The notes under the pieces: generated by a model | Database searches by the model: none | What the model saw: the letters and a program-made list of their open reading frames with translations, nothing else | What the model was told of the DNA's origin: nothing | From: Comamonas sp. KCTC 72670 | GTDB lineage: Bacteria; Myxococcota; Myxococcia; Myxococcales; Myxococcaceae | Direction of reading: 5' to 3' | Length of the DNA: 64,000 bases | Assembly (NCBI GenBank): GCA_014656495.1 | Contig: BNCN01000011.1 | Location: 186,001-250,000 of the forward strand | In this document: one piece after another, positions 50,326 to 58,669 of the stretch | Position numbering within the stretch: the stretch's first letter is position 1 | How the letters are laid out: each line of letters starts with the position of its first letter | Translations under genes and position numbers: made by a program

Positions 50326-51384
50326 TCAGCCCACCACGTCGATGCCCGGCTTCCCCGCCTGGACTTCGCCAATCAGCGCCGCGTCCACCCCGGCGGCCTC
50401 GAACGCCTTGAGCGCCTTCAGGGCCTGTCGTGCGGGGACGCTGGCCAGCAGCCCGCCGTTGGTCTGCGCGTCCGCGAGCACCCACTGGATGCACTCGGGC
50501 AGCCCTTCGGGAAAGCGGACCTTCTTGCGCACATGGTCGAGGTTCGACTTCGTCCCCCCGGGGACGACGCCCTCCTCGGCCAGCGCGGGGACGTCCGCGA
50601 TGAGGGGGATGCGCTCCAGGTCCAACGAGGCGCGCACCTTCGCCGCGGTCATCATCTCCAGCAGGTGGCCCAGCAGGCCGTACCCCGTCACGTCCGTGAG
50701 GGCGTTCACCTTGAACTTCCCGGAGGCGAACACCTCACCGGCGGCGCGGTTGAGCGTGGTCATCACGCCCAGGGCCCGCTTCGTCAGCTCCTTGGACGCC
50801 ACGCCGCGCTTGATGGCGGTGGTGGCGATGCCCGAGCCCAGGGGCTTGGTGAGGAAGAGCACGTCGCCCGGCTTCGCGCCCGCGTTGGTGAGCACCTTCT
50901 TCGGGTGCACCACGCCGGTGACGGCCATGCCGAACTTCGGCTCGGCGTCGCGGATGCTGTGGCCGCCCAGGATGGGGATGCCGGCCTCGTCCGCCTTGGA
51001 CTGCCCGCCCGCGAGGATCTTCGACAGCACCTTCAGCGGGAGCTCGTCCGGGAAGCACACCAGGTTGAGCGCGAAGAGCGGGCGCGCGCCCATGGCGTAG
51101 ATGTCCGACAGGGCGTTCGCCGCCGCGATGGCGCCGAACTGGAACGGGTCGTCCACCACGGGCGGGAAGAAGTCGACCGTCTCCACCACCGCCATGCCCG
51201 GCGCCAGCTTGTACACGGCGGCGTCGTCATTGGTGGAGAAGCCCACCAGGGCCTGCGCGGCCTTGGCGGACTTCAGCCCGCCCAGGACCTGGGCCAGGTC
51301 GGAGGCGCGCAGCTTGGCCGCGCACCCCGCGCAGTGACTCATCTCCGTGAGGCGCTTCGACTTCACCGCCTTCGCGTCCGCCAT
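50326..51384 (-). CDS. selD: Selenide, water dikinase SelD
   Basis: SelD makes selenophosphate for selenocysteine and selenouridine. ATG 51384 has GGGAG upstream; 352 aa. The active-site region reads MSHCAGCAAKL. The essential Cys (of E. coli GAGCGCK) and Lys are retained, while the second Cys is Ala; it is not a selenocysteine codon here. The ATP/Mg part includes STNDDAAVYKLAPGMAVVET, DFFPPVVDDPFQFGAIAAAN, LSDIYAMGA, GGHSIRDAEPKFGMAVTG and DVTGYGLLGHLLEMM. No selA, selB or mnmH is in view. Confidence 0.95.
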   Translation of the reverse strand: MADAKAVKSKRLTEMSHCAGCAAKLRASDLAQVLGGLKSAKAAQALVGFSTNDDAAVYKLAPGMAVVETVDFFPPVVDDPFQFGAIAAANALSDIYAMGARPLFALNLVCFPDELPLKVLSKILAGGQSKADEAGIPILGGHSIRDAEPKFGMAVTGVVHPKKVLTNAGAKPGDVLFLTKPLGSGIATTAIKRGVASKELTKRALGVMTTLNRAAGEVFASGKFKVNALTDVTGYGLLGHLLEMMTAAKVRASLDLERIPLIADVPALAEEGVVPGGTKSNLDHVRKKVRFPEGLPECIQWVLADAQTNGGLLASVPARQALKALKAFEAAGVDAALIGEVQAGKPGIDVVG

Positions 51385-51441
51385 GGTGCTCCCCCCACTC
51401 CGCCGTGAAGCCACGTGCCGCCACTCCCCTGCCCGCCGGCA

Positions 51442-52380
51442 CTAGGCCGCGCGGATGTAGTCCCGCTTGAGCAACTGCACCACGGCCTCGGCGGTGACGA
51501 CGTCATCCGCGTCCGCGTGGTCCATCACCGAGTTCAGCGAGCCGTAGTTGTGCACCAGTTGCAGCACGTCCAGCAGCTCCGGCGCCAGCTCCCGCAGGGG
51601 CGGGGTCAGCGGCGAGGCCACCACCAACGAGGCATCCGCGGACGGCAGGTTCGGCTGCAGGCGCTTGATTTCGTCCAGTTGGCGGAGCGCGTCCATGAGG
51701 AGCGCCTCGGTGGACGAGTCCAGCTCCACCATGAACTCCTGGTTCTCCGCCGGGCGCAGCTCGAAGTCGCCCTCTTCCCAGGTGATGATGCGGTTGAAGC
51801 TCTTCTGGGGGCCCAGGTTGTGGTTCTCGCCGATGACGGCGTAGTACACGCGGCCCTGGCGCAGGTAGATGCGCCCTTCCTGGTCGCTGCGCTGCACCAC
51901 CAGCACGCCGTTCTTCTTGGACGTGTGGAACAGCTGGAGCAAGTCCGGGAGGGGAATCTCCTCGATCTTCCCCGTCATGGAGCTGGCCTTGTTCGTCGTC
52001 CGGGCGGCCTGGGCCGCGGCGGCCTCTTCCAGCTTCAGGCGGGCGGTGCCCTCGTCCACGCTGGCGCCCTCCGCGCCCTGGTGCACGAGCTTGAGGATGG
52101 AGGTGCCGATGAGGATGCGGTCCCCCTCCTTCAGGCGCGACTGCTTGACCTTCTCGCCGTTGACGAAGGTGCCGTTGGTGGAGCCCAGGTCCTCGATGGT
52201 GATGCTCCCATCGGAGAAGCTGATGCGCGCGTGCTTGCGGGAGACCATGTCCTCCACGAGCACCATGTCCAGCTCACTGGAGCGGCCGATGACGATTTGC
52301 TTGTCCGCCTTCAGCGGGAATTCGCCGCCCTGGTACTTCCCAGAGATGAACTTGAGGGCGTAGGTCTTTTGGGTGTCCAT
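51442..52380 (-). CDS. FHA domain-DUF4388 (PATAN) protein
   Basis: The 312-aa protein has an FHA domain at about 22-98 (VIGRSSELDMVLVEDMVSRK, HARISFSDGSITIEDLGSTN, GTFVNGEKV), with the Arg, Ser and His contacts for phosphothreonine. A DUF4388/PATAN domain covers about 135-300 (ASSMTGKIEEIPLPDLLQLF, KKNGVLVVQRSDQEGRIYLR, QGRVYYAVIG). No membrane segment or signal. It would link a phosphothreonine ligand to a PATAN-mediated interaction. A TPR gene lies 5 bp upstream on the same strand. Confidence 0.9.
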   Translation of the reverse strand: MDTQKTYALKFISGKYQGGEFPLKADKQIVIGRSSELDMVLVEDMVSRKHARISFSDGSITIEDLGSTNGTFVNGEKVKQSRLKEGDRILIGTSILKLVHQGAEGASVDEGTARLKLEEAAAAQAARTTNKASSMTGKIEEIPLPDLLQLFHTSKKNGVLVVQRSDQEGRIYLRQGRVYYAVIGENHNLGPQKSFNRIITWEEGDFELRPAENQEFMVELDSSTEALLMDALRQLDEIKRLQPNLPSADASLVVASPLTPPLRELAPELLDVLQLVHNYGSLNSVMDHADADDVVTAEAVVQLLKRDYIRAA

Positions 52381-52385
52381 GGTCG

Positions 52386-53108
52386 TCAGCCAGCCTGCTC
52401 CGCCTTGCCGGGGTCCTTCACCAGGTTGAGGTACATCTGCGCGCTCTTGTTGTCGGGGCTGCGCGCCAGCACGTCCTCCCAGACCCGCACCGCCTCCGCC
52501 CGACGCCCGGCGGAGTACAGCGCGACGCCATACTGGATGTGCCCCGGCAGGAAGGCCGGGTTCTGGGTGATGACCTGCTCGTATTCCAGGAGGGCGGCCG
52601 CGTTGTCCCCCGCGTCACGCAGGGCGTTGCCCAGCTTGAGGCGGATGTCCACGAACTGCGGACACAGCGCGAGCGCGCGCCGGTACTCCTCGATGGCCTT
52701 CGCCCACACGCCGCTGGACGCGAAGACGTCGCCAATCTCGCCGTACATGTTGGCGATCTTCTTCTCGACGTAGGGGTCGAGCTCGCCGGGGCCGCCTTTC
52801 TGCTGCGACAGGGCGGCCTGGTAGACCTCCTTCGCCTCGGCGTACTTCCCCATGTCGTTGTAGATGACGGCCAGGTTGAGCGCCGCCTCGGTATAGGCGG
52901 GGTTCAGCTTCAGCGCGGATTCGAACGCGCGCTGCGCCCGGGCGAACTGCCCCTGGTCGTGGTAGATGATGCCGAGCATGTTGAATACGTCCGCGAACGT
53001 CGGATTCTGCTCGACGATCTTCGCGAGGTATTGCTCGGCCTGCGCGTACTGCTTCTTCTCGAAGTAGCCGCGCCCGAGGGTCAGTAGCTGCTTGAGGGGC
53101 TCTTCCAT
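52386..53108 (-). CDS. TPR-repeat protein (240 aa)
   Basis: ATG 53108 begins with MEEPLKQLLTLGRGYFEKKQ. About six tetratricopeptide units are visible: AQAEQYLAKIVEQNPTFADV, FNMLGIIYHDQGQFARAQRA, ALNLAVIYNDMGKYAEAKEV, EIGDVFASSGVWAKAIEEYR, LGNALRDAGDNAAALLEYEQ, YGVALYSAGRRAEAVRVWED. No signal peptide. It is 5 bp upstream of the FHA-PATAN gene and probably works with it as an adaptor. Confidence 0.9.
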   Translation of the reverse strand: MEEPLKQLLTLGRGYFEKKQYAQAEQYLAKIVEQNPTFADVFNMLGIIYHDQGQFARAQRAFESALKLNPAYTEAALNLAVIYNDMGKYAEAKEVYQAALSQQKGGPGELDPYVEKKIANMYGEIGDVFASSGVWAKAIEEYRRALALCPQFVDIRLKLGNALRDAGDNAAALLEYEQVITQNPAFLPGHIQYGVALYSAGRRAEAVRVWEDVLARSPDNKSAQMYLNLVKDPGKAEQAG

Positions 53109-53147
53109 GAATCGGCCCGCCAGGGCCCTGCCTCCGAGACGAACAGC

Positions 53148-53852
53148 CTACATGAGGCTGGGAGAAAACAAGAATTCATCACCACGCCACGACAACGACA
53201 GTTGCCGCTGGCCCCGCGTATCCACCGGCCGCGCCGGCAGCGCCCCTTGGAGGCGCCAGTGCTCCGTGACGACCGCGTCGTCCCGCTCCAGCCGGACGTA
53301 CCATGCCTCAGCCCGGTAGCCACGCGCACGGACCTGTTGCAATTGTTCCCACTCCGGCCCGCCAACCCCGGGGGTGTCCGGGCCCGCGAGCCGCTCCATC
53401 GCCGCCGCGTCCGCCGCCTGGAGCGCCCTGCGCCGGGACTCCAAGGCCGCCACCACCGCCTGGAGCCGGGGCGCCGCCGACGTCTCCGGCACCCAGCTCC
53501 CACCTCGCGCGACGAAGGGTACCCGCTCCACGCCCGCCGTGCCTACCCGGGTTTCCCCCAGGGTGCCCTCGAAATCGAGCGTGGCGAAGGCCTCGGCCCG
53601 CTGGCCTCCGGGCTCCACGTTGACGGTGATGCGCGCGAAGCGGTGCTTGCTGGACTTCAACGGCTGGGGCGCGCCGGGAATCCCCAGCGACAGGCCCTCC
53701 GTCTCCGTCTCCTTGAGCGCGGTGATGATTTCCAGCTCGGGGCCGGCCGCGGCGCCCAGGATGCGCGGGGCGAAGAGGGCCAGGGTGCCCCCCAGCGCCA
53801 GCAGCACGATGAGACCGCCGCCGAAGCGGCTCCAGTCCTGGGTCGTCCTCAC
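53148..53852 (-). CDS. Hypothetical single-pass membrane protein (234 aa)
   Basis: I recognise no family. GTG 53852 overlaps the bamD stop (GTGA). Residues about 10-32 form a transmembrane or signal-anchor segment (GGGLIVLLALGGTLALFAPRI). The rest is periplasmic-looking: a beta-rich region (SSKHRFARITVNVEPGGQRA, EAFATLDFEGTLGETRVGT), a helical mid-part (LESRRRALQAADAAAMERLA), and a C-terminal ITH-like strand region (AWYVRLERDDAVVTEHWRLQ). It follows bamD tightly and precedes a TPR gene, suggesting an envelope role. Confidence 0.75.
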   Translation of the reverse strand: MRTTQDWSRFGGGLIVLLALGGTLALFAPRILGAAAGPELEIITALKETETEGLSLGIPGAPQPLKSSKHRFARITVNVEPGGQRAEAFATLDFEGTLGETRVGTAGVERVPFVARGGSWVPETSAAPRLQAVVAALESRRRALQAADAAAMERLAGPDTPGVGGPEWEQLQQVRARGYRAEAWYVRLERDDAVVTEHWRLQGALPARPVDTRGQRQLSLSWRGDEFLFSPSLM

Positions 53853-54625
53853 GAGCCCAGCATACGCTGGGCCCGCTCCGCGGCGGGCGTGCCGGGCAGC
53901 CGGCGCAGCACCTGGCGCAGCGTGTCCTGCGCCTTCTCCGTCTCGTTGAGCTTCACGTACGCGGCGTGGAGGCCGAACAGGGCCCGCTCCTCGTACTCCG
54001 TGCCCGGGTAGCGGCGCAGCAGCCCTTCCAGGCGCTGGACCACGGCCTTCCAGCGCTCGCGGGACTCGTAGAACTCGGCCGCGTACATCTCATGCGCGGC
54101 GAGCCGGCGCCGGGCGTCTTCCCACTGCACCTTGGCGTCGTTCGCGTACTGCGAGTTCGGGTACTGGCGGCGGAACTCCTCCATGGCCACCAGCGCGGAG
54201 CGGATTTCGCCCTGGTCCTTCTCCTTGGAGGGCGGCAGGGCGAAGAACTCGGAGGGGTAGGCCTTCACGTGCGTCATGCCAGCCTGGAAGGCCGCGTAGT
54301 CCACCTTGGGGTGCGTGGGGTGGAGCTTGATGAAGGCCAGGTACTGCTCCTTGGCCTCGGGGAAGGCCTCGCGCTCGAAGTCCAGGTCCGCCAGGCGCAG
54401 CTCGGCCTCGCGCGCGGCCTCCTGGTACGGGAACTTCGTGCGGACGTACTCGAAGTACTTCTGCGCGCGGAAGAAGTCCTTGTTCTCCAGGGCCTCGCCG
54501 CCGAGCCGGAGGTTCTCATCGGCCAGGGCGGCGTAGTCGGGCTCACCGGCCTGGCCCTGCGTGAGGGAGGCACACCCGGAACCGAACATCAGGAAGGCGG
54601 ACAGAAAGGCGACGGCGGAACGCAT
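53849..54625 (-). CDS. bamD: Outer membrane assembly lipoprotein BamD
   Basis: ATG 54625 (MRSAVAFLSAFLMFGSGCAS) gives 258 aa with a lipobox ending in GSGC. The rest is TPR helices: EALENKDFFRAQKYFEYVRT, KFPYQEAAREAELRLADLDF, EREAFPEAKEQYLAFIKLHP, THPKVDYAAFQAGMTHVKAY, FRRQYPNSQYANDAKVQWED. BamD is the essential lipoprotein of the BAM complex that inserts beta-barrels. Its position next to recX is compact, with 10 bp between them. Confidence 0.9.
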   Translation of the reverse strand: MRSAVAFLSAFLMFGSGCASLTQGQAGEPDYAALADENLRLGGEALENKDFFRAQKYFEYVRTKFPYQEAAREAELRLADLDFEREAFPEAKEQYLAFIKLHPTHPKVDYAAFQAGMTHVKAYPSEFFALPPSKEKDQGEIRSALVAMEEFRRQYPNSQYANDAKVQWEDARRRLAAHEMYAAEFYESRERWKAVVQRLEGLLRRYPGTEYEERALFGLHAAYVKLNETEKAQDTLRQVLRRLPGTPAAERAQRMLGS

Positions 54626-54635
54626 CGCCGCCACG

Positions 54636-55142
54636 CTATTCCTCCGGCCCCGAGGGGTCCAGCGAAGCTTCGCCGAGCAACCGGTAGATGACGTCCTCCG
54701 CGAAGCCCCGGCTGTCCAGGAGCCGTCCTGCGCGCGCCCGCTCCTTGGCCGTGAGCGGACGGCCGAGCAGCCCCCGCTTCTCCAGCACCGCCCGCGCCGC
54801 GGACAGGGCGTCGAAGGCGACCGTGTCGCGGGCCTCGGCGATGGCCTGCTGGGCCGTCCCCTCCTCCAGGCCGTGCGCCCGCAGGCGGTGCTCCACGGCG
54901 GCGGGGCCCAGGCGGCCACGGCCCAGGAGCAGCGCGGCGCGCTCGCGGGCGAAGCGCTCGTCGTCGAGGTAGCCCCAGTCCTTCACGCGGGTGAGCGCGG
55001 CCTCTCGCACCGGCGCCTCGAAGCCCTTCCGGGTGAGGGCCTGGTCCAGCTCGTGACGGCTGCGTCCGCGCATGGACAGGAGCTTGAGGCACGCGTCCGT
55101 GGCACGGCGAACAGCGTCGGGCGCTTCGTCCTCCGGATGCAT
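54636..55142 (-). CDS. recX: Regulatory protein RecX
   Basis: The 168-aa protein has three RecX helical repeats: ACLKLLSMRGRSRHELDQAL, TRVKDWGYLDDERFARERAA and RHRLGPAAVEHRLRAHGLEE-like segments, the first with the RSRHEL motif and the second with GYLDDERFA. RecX modulates RecA filaments. recA is not in the window, and the gene sits upstream of bamD. A C-terminal DSRGFAEDVIYRLLGE completes the third repeat. Confidence 0.87.
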   Translation of the reverse strand: MHPEDEAPDAVRRATDACLKLLSMRGRSRHELDQALTRKGFEAPVREAALTRVKDWGYLDDERFARERAALLLGRGRLGPAAVEHRLRAHGLEEGTAQQAIAEARDTVAFDALSAARAVLEKRGLLGRPLTAKERARAGRLLDSRGFAEDVIYRLLGEASLDPSGPEE

Positions 55143-55177
55143 GGCGGGATACCTAGCATGTGGTAACAGGCGCAGCC

Positions 55178-55915
55178 ATGCACCCCGTACTCGCTCGCTT
55201 CCTCGCCGCTGACGCCGCTCGGGAAACGCTCCAAAAGCAGCAGTCGGGCGGAGAGCTCTCCGCCGAAGAACAGGCGTTCGCCGACGCCGCCTCCGCGAAC
55301 CCGAAGCACAAGTCCGTGCTGCTGGGCGTGGGCGGCCGCGTCCTGTCCACCGATGCGCAGGCCTCGCTGGTGCTGCTGGCGGCCCACGCCGCGGTGAAGG
55401 CCCTGGCGGAGGACGCCACCCTCGCCGAGCCCGCGCAGAAGGCCCGCGAGGCCCTGGCCGAGGAAGGCGCCAGCCCGGAGGAGACGGATGCCTTCCTGGC
55501 GTCCATCCTCCTGGAGGAGGCGTTCGGCTACGAGCAGGACGTGGACTCCTTCGATGGCGAGTACGTGAAGGAGGCGCTGGGCGAGGTGCCCGCGCTGGCC
55601 GCGCTCACCAAGGAGGCCGTGGACGCGCTCTTCCTCACGTTCGTGAAGGGCGCCGCCAACGACGCCGAGCGGAAGGTGCGCGAGGGCATGGCCCGCGCCC
55701 TGTTCGACATCGCGTGGTCGGAGGGCCCCGCGCCCATCAACCCCGAGCACATGGAGGCGGTGCTCGACGCGGAGGTGGTGGACCGGCCCGAGGAGGAGCA
55801 GGAGGCCAAGGTGCAGGCCACCGCGCAGTTGCTCCAGGCGCTGTCCAAGGAGGGCCTCGTGGGCCCCATCCGCCTGTCCCGGCTGCGCGCGCTGCTGGGC
55901 GAGGATGACGCGTAG
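55178..55915 (+). CDS. Hypothetical alpha-helical protein (245 aa)
   Basis: I do not recognise a family. ATG 55178 (MHPVLARFLAADAARETLQK) is chosen over 55160. The protein is soluble, Ala/Glu-rich and predicted almost entirely helical, with short acidic loops (GYEQDVDSFDGEYV) and a C-terminal EAKVQATAQLLQALSKEGLV. There is no signal peptide. It diverges from recX and converges on the PilT paralogue. Its codon use matches its neighbours. Confidence 0.75.
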   Translation: MHPVLARFLAADAARETLQKQQSGGELSAEEQAFADAASANPKHKSVLLGVGGRVLSTDAQASLVLLAAHAAVKALAEDATLAEPAQKAREALAEEGASPEETDAFLASILLEEAFGYEQDVDSFDGEYVKEALGEVPALAALTKEAVDALFLTFVKGAANDAERKVREGMARALFDIAWSEGPAPINPEHMEAVLDAEVVDRPEEEQEAKVQATAQLLQALSKEGLVGPIRLSRLRALLGEDDA

Positions 55916-55939
55916 GTTGTTTGAGTGGGCGCCTCGCGT

Positions 55940-56114
55940 GCGGCAGACGCGAACGGGCGCCCTGCCCCTCCCGAATGGGCGGCCAGGGTGCCCACAGGCC
56001 CCTGCGCCGCTCAGGGCCTGACGCCTCGATGCGCGGCAGACGCGAACGGGCACCCTGCCCCGTTCATGAGCCGGCGCGTTGATGCGCGGCAGACGCGAAC
56101 GGGCGCCCTGCCCC
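55940..56114 (+). repeat. Three imperfect copies of a 29-bp intergenic repeat
   Basis: GCGGCAGACGCGAACGGGC followed by R-CCCTGCCCC occurs at 55940-55968, 56033-56061 and 56086-56114. Flanks also recur (TCGATGCGCGGCAG). They lie in the 228-bp convergent gap between the 245-aa hypothetical gene and the PilT paralogue, where I see no gene. Spacing is uneven (93 and 53 bp), so it is not CRISPR-like. They may belong to a dispersed GC-rich repeat family. Confidence 0.65.
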
Positions 56115-56142
56115 CTTCAAGGGCGGGCGCCTCGACGCTCGG

Positions 56143-57561
56143 TCAGAACCGCTCGATCTGGAAGTCGTCGTCCCCACCTGCCGCCGGAGCGGCAGCGGGA
56201 GCCGGCGCGGGCGGACGTGCCACGGGCGGAGGCGTCATGGGACGCCCCACCGGCATGCCGGGCGCGGGCGCCCCCGGACGCATGGCCTGAGGCGCCGGAG
56301 CACCGGGGCGCATCGCCTGCGGCGCGGGAGCCGCCGGACGCATCGGCTGGGCCATGGGCGCCGGAGCGGGCGCGGCCTGCGGCGCCGCGGCCCCCGTGGG
56401 CGCCCCCTTCTGCGCGAACGCGGAGGAGCCCGGGATGGGCCGCGACTCGCCGGGCTTCGCGTCGAAGTTGTCCCACTTGGAGTCCGACGTCCCGCTGATG
56501 CCGGAGAAGCGCAGCGCGAAGTCGTCCGGGTTGGTGGCCTGCCGGTGGGCCTCCTCGTAGGTGACGAGCCCCTGCCGCACCAGGCTCATCAGCGACTGGT
56601 CGAAGGTCTGCATCCCGTACGAGTCCGTGCCCTGGGCGATGGCGTCGTGGATCTCCTTCGTGCGGTCCTTGTCCTCGATCATCTCGCGGACGCGGGCCGT
56701 GACGCGCAGCACCTCCACGGCGGCCACACGGCCCTTGCCGTCCGCGCGCGGCACCAGACGCTGGGACACCACGCCCTTGAGCACGCTCGCGAGCTGCAGG
56801 CGCACCTGCTTCTGCTGGTGCGGCGGGAAGGCGGAGACGATGCGGTTGATGGTCTCCGTGGCGTCCAGGGTGTGCAGCGTGGACATCACCAGGTGGCCCG
56901 TCTCGGCGGCGTGGAGCGCCGTCTCGATGGTCTCATGGTCACGCATTTCGCCCACGAGGATGACGTCCGGGTCCTGCCGCAGCGCGCTCTTGAGCGCCTG
57001 CGCGAAGCTCATCGTGTCCACGCCCACCTCGCGCTGGTTCACGATGGAGCGCTTGTCCCGAATGAGGAACTCGATGGGGTCCTCAATCGTCATGATGTGG
57101 CTGGTCTCGTTGGCGTTGATGTGGTCGATCATCGCCGCCAGCGTGGTGGACTTGCCGGAGCCCGTGGTGCCCGTCACCAGCACCAGGCCGCGCTCCTCGC
57201 CGCAAATCTTGGCCAGAATCTGGGGCAGCAGCAGGTCCTGGATGGTCATCACCTTGAAGGGGATGACACGGAGCACGGCGCCCACGGTGCCGCGCTGCTG
57301 GAAGACGTTCACGCGGAAGCGCCCGAGCCCCGGCACGCCGTAGGCCAGGTCCACCTCGTTGCTCGCCTTGAACTTCTCCTTCTGGAACTCGTTCATGATG
57401 CCGAAGGCCATGCGAGCCACCTCCTCGGGAGGGAGGCGGCGGCCGTCCTTCAGCGGAACCAGCGAGCCGTCCACGCGGAACATGGGCGGCAGGCCTGCCT
57501 TGAGATGAATGTCGGAGGCACCGCCGCGCAGGGCGATCTGGAGGATCTCGTTGAGTTCCAT
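56143..57561 (-). CDS. PilT-family type IV pilus motor ATPase paralogue
   Basis: ATG 57561 (MELNEILQIALRGGASDIHL) gives 472 aa. The PilT core covers about 1-365: SDIHLKAGLPPMFRVDGSLV, RGLVLVTGTTGSGKSTTLAA (Walker A), DPIEFLIRDKRSIVNQREVG, LRQDPDVILVGEMRDHETIE (Walker B), and GHLVMSTLHTLDATETINRI. The usual AIRNLIRE motif reads ARVREMIED here, followed by GTDSYGMQTFDQSLMSLVRQ. The tail from about 385 to 472 is a Pro/Ala/Met repeat (APAPQAMRPG) ending DDDFQIERF, absent from canonical PilT. The retraction motor normally sits in a pil cluster; this copy is beside rplM-rpsI. Confidence 0.85.
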   Translation of the reverse strand: MELNEILQIALRGGASDIHLKAGLPPMFRVDGSLVPLKDGRRLPPEEVARMAFGIMNEFQKEKFKASNEVDLAYGVPGLGRFRVNVFQQRGTVGAVLRVIPFKVMTIQDLLLPQILAKICGEERGLVLVTGTTGSGKSTTLAAMIDHINANETSHIMTIEDPIEFLIRDKRSIVNQREVGVDTMSFAQALKSALRQDPDVILVGEMRDHETIETALHAAETGHLVMSTLHTLDATETINRIVSAFPPHQQKQVRLQLASVLKGVVSQRLVPRADGKGRVAAVEVLRVTARVREMIEDKDRTKEIHDAIAQGTDSYGMQTFDQSLMSLVRQGLVTYEEAHRQATNPDDFALRFSGISGTSDSKWDNFDAKPGESRPIPGSSAFAQKGAPTGAAAPQAAPAPAPMAQPMRPAAPAPQAMRPGAPAPQAMRPGAPAPGMPVGRPMTPPPVARPPAPAPAAAPAAGGDDDFQIERF

Positions 57562-57630
57562 GAGCGGGCGGAATGCTACCAGACGCTCGCCGGCACATGC
57601 GATGGGGCTTGAAGGACCCCGAAAACACAG

Positions 57631-57661
57631 CGGCGGAGGCCCTCGAAGAGGACCCCCGCCG
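57631..57661 (-). terminator. Terminator of the rplM-rpsI operon
   Basis: CGGCGG (57631-57636) pairs with CCGCCG (57656-57661), extended inward by CCTC/GAGG. On the minus strand GCTGTGTTTTCGG follows, a short T-run. It is 30 bp past the rpsI stop. Confidence 0.6.
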
Positions 57662-57691
57662 TGAGAACAACCCAACCGCCGAGCGAGCTGC

Positions 57692-58093
57692 TTAGCGCTT
57701 GGAGAACTGGAACCGGCGACGCGCGCCCGGCTGGCCGTACTTCTTGCGCTCGACCGCGCGAGCATCGCGGGTGAGGAAGCCGGCCTTCTTCAGCGCCGGA
57801 CGGAACTCCGGGTTGAAGGAGCACAGCGCCCGGGCGATGCCGTGACGGATGGCGCCGGCCTGACCGGAGAGACCGCCACCCTTGACGTTGACCGTGACGT
57901 CAATCTTGCCCTTCTGCTCGAGAATCTCGAGGGGCTGATTGAGGATCATCTTCGACGTCTCACGGCCGAAGTACGCGTTCAGCTCGCGGCCGTTGACGGT
58001 GACCAGGCCAGTGCCGGGACGGATCCAGACGCGGGCGGTGGCCTCCTTGCGGCGGCCGGTGGCGTAGAAACCGAGATCTTGGTTGATGGGCAT
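57692..58093 (-). CDS. rpsI: 30S ribosomal protein S9
   Basis: The 133-aa protein has GFYATGRRKEATARVWIRPG at the N-terminus, TVNGRELNAYFGRE, VNVKGGGLSGQAGAIRHGIA, and the C-terminal tRNA-contacting tail KKYGQPGARRRFQFSKR. It is 14 bp downstream of rplM. Confidence 0.98.
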   Translation of the reverse strand: MPINQDLGFYATGRRKEATARVWIRPGTGLVTVNGRELNAYFGRETSKMILNQPLEILEQKGKIDVTVNVKGGGLSGQAGAIRHGIARALCSFNPEFRPALKKAGFLTRDARAVERKKYGQPGARRRFQFSKR

Positions 58094-58107
58094 GGACGTT
58101 GTCTCCC

Positions 58108-58554
58108 TTACGCCTCGACCTCGAACGCGGCCGGCTTCTGGGCAGCGTGCGGGTGCGTGTCACCTGCGTACACCTTCAGCTTCGTCATCATCTGCCGGCC
58201 CAGCGCGTTGCGCGGAAGCATGCGCCGCACGGCGTTGATGATGATGTCCTCGGGGTGACGCTGGCGGAGCTTGGCCAGGTTGGTGATCTTCAGGGCGCCC
58301 GGGAAACCCGCGTGCGGGTGCCGGTAGTACATCTTGTCCTGCTCCTTCGTGCCCGTCACCTTCACCTTGTCGGCGTTGATGACGACCACGTGGTCGCCCG
58401 TGTCGATGGACGGCGTGTAGATGGCCTTGTGCTTGCCCTTCAGCAGGGTGGCAATCTGGCTCGCCGCGCGGCCCAGCACCTTGTCGGACACGTCAATGAC
58501 GTGCCACTGGCGCTTGATGTCCCCAGCCTTCGCGCTGTAGGTCTTCTGCGACAT
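58108..58554 (-). CDS. rplM: 50S ribosomal protein L13
   Basis: ATG 58554 (MSQKTYSAKAGDIKRQWHVI) gives 148 aa. Motifs: VIDVSDKVLGRAASQIATLL, GKHKAIYTPSIDTGDHVVVI, YYRHPHAGFPGALKITNLAK and AVRRMLPRNALGRQMMTKLK. It leads the rplM-rpsI operon and has a leader with a hairpin and a promoter upstream. Confidence 0.98.
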   Translation of the reverse strand: MSQKTYSAKAGDIKRQWHVIDVSDKVLGRAASQIATLLKGKHKAIYTPSIDTGDHVVVINADKVKVTGTKEQDKMYYRHPHAGFPGALKITNLAKLRQRHPEDIIINAVRRMLPRNALGRQMMTKLKVYAGDTHPHAAQKPAAFEVEA

Positions 58555-58633
58555 TTCGTGCACTCCAGACTTCTCGCGGCCGCCGTGTGCATTCCAGGGG
58601 CCGCTGCTCGTGCTTGATTCAACCGCGGGTCGA

Positions 58634-58650
58634 CCGTGAAAACTTCACGG
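58634..58650 (-). promoter_or_regulatory. Leader hairpin upstream of rplM
   Basis: CCGTGAA (58634-58640), AAC, and TTCACGG (58644-58650) form a perfect 7-bp stem with a 3-nt loop in the transcribed leader, about 80 nt before the rplM start. Ribosomal operons are often self-regulated at such leader structures; this is inference. Confidence 0.4.
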
Positions 58651-58669
58651 AGGCCCGGAAAGGCCGACC

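Noticed and set aside
49466..50494. Longer amidase start at 50494
   Set aside because: The extension overlaps the selD gene and reads as Arg/Gly-rich sequence, while ATG 50275 begins a proper signal peptide.
51330..51370. SelD as a selenoprotein with an in-frame UGA
   Set aside because: The active-site codon reads TGC on the coding strand (SHCAGC), so it is a cysteine.
55940..56114. CRISPR array
   Set aside because: Only three imperfect copies with unequal spacers (64 and 24 bp), no leader and no cas gene.
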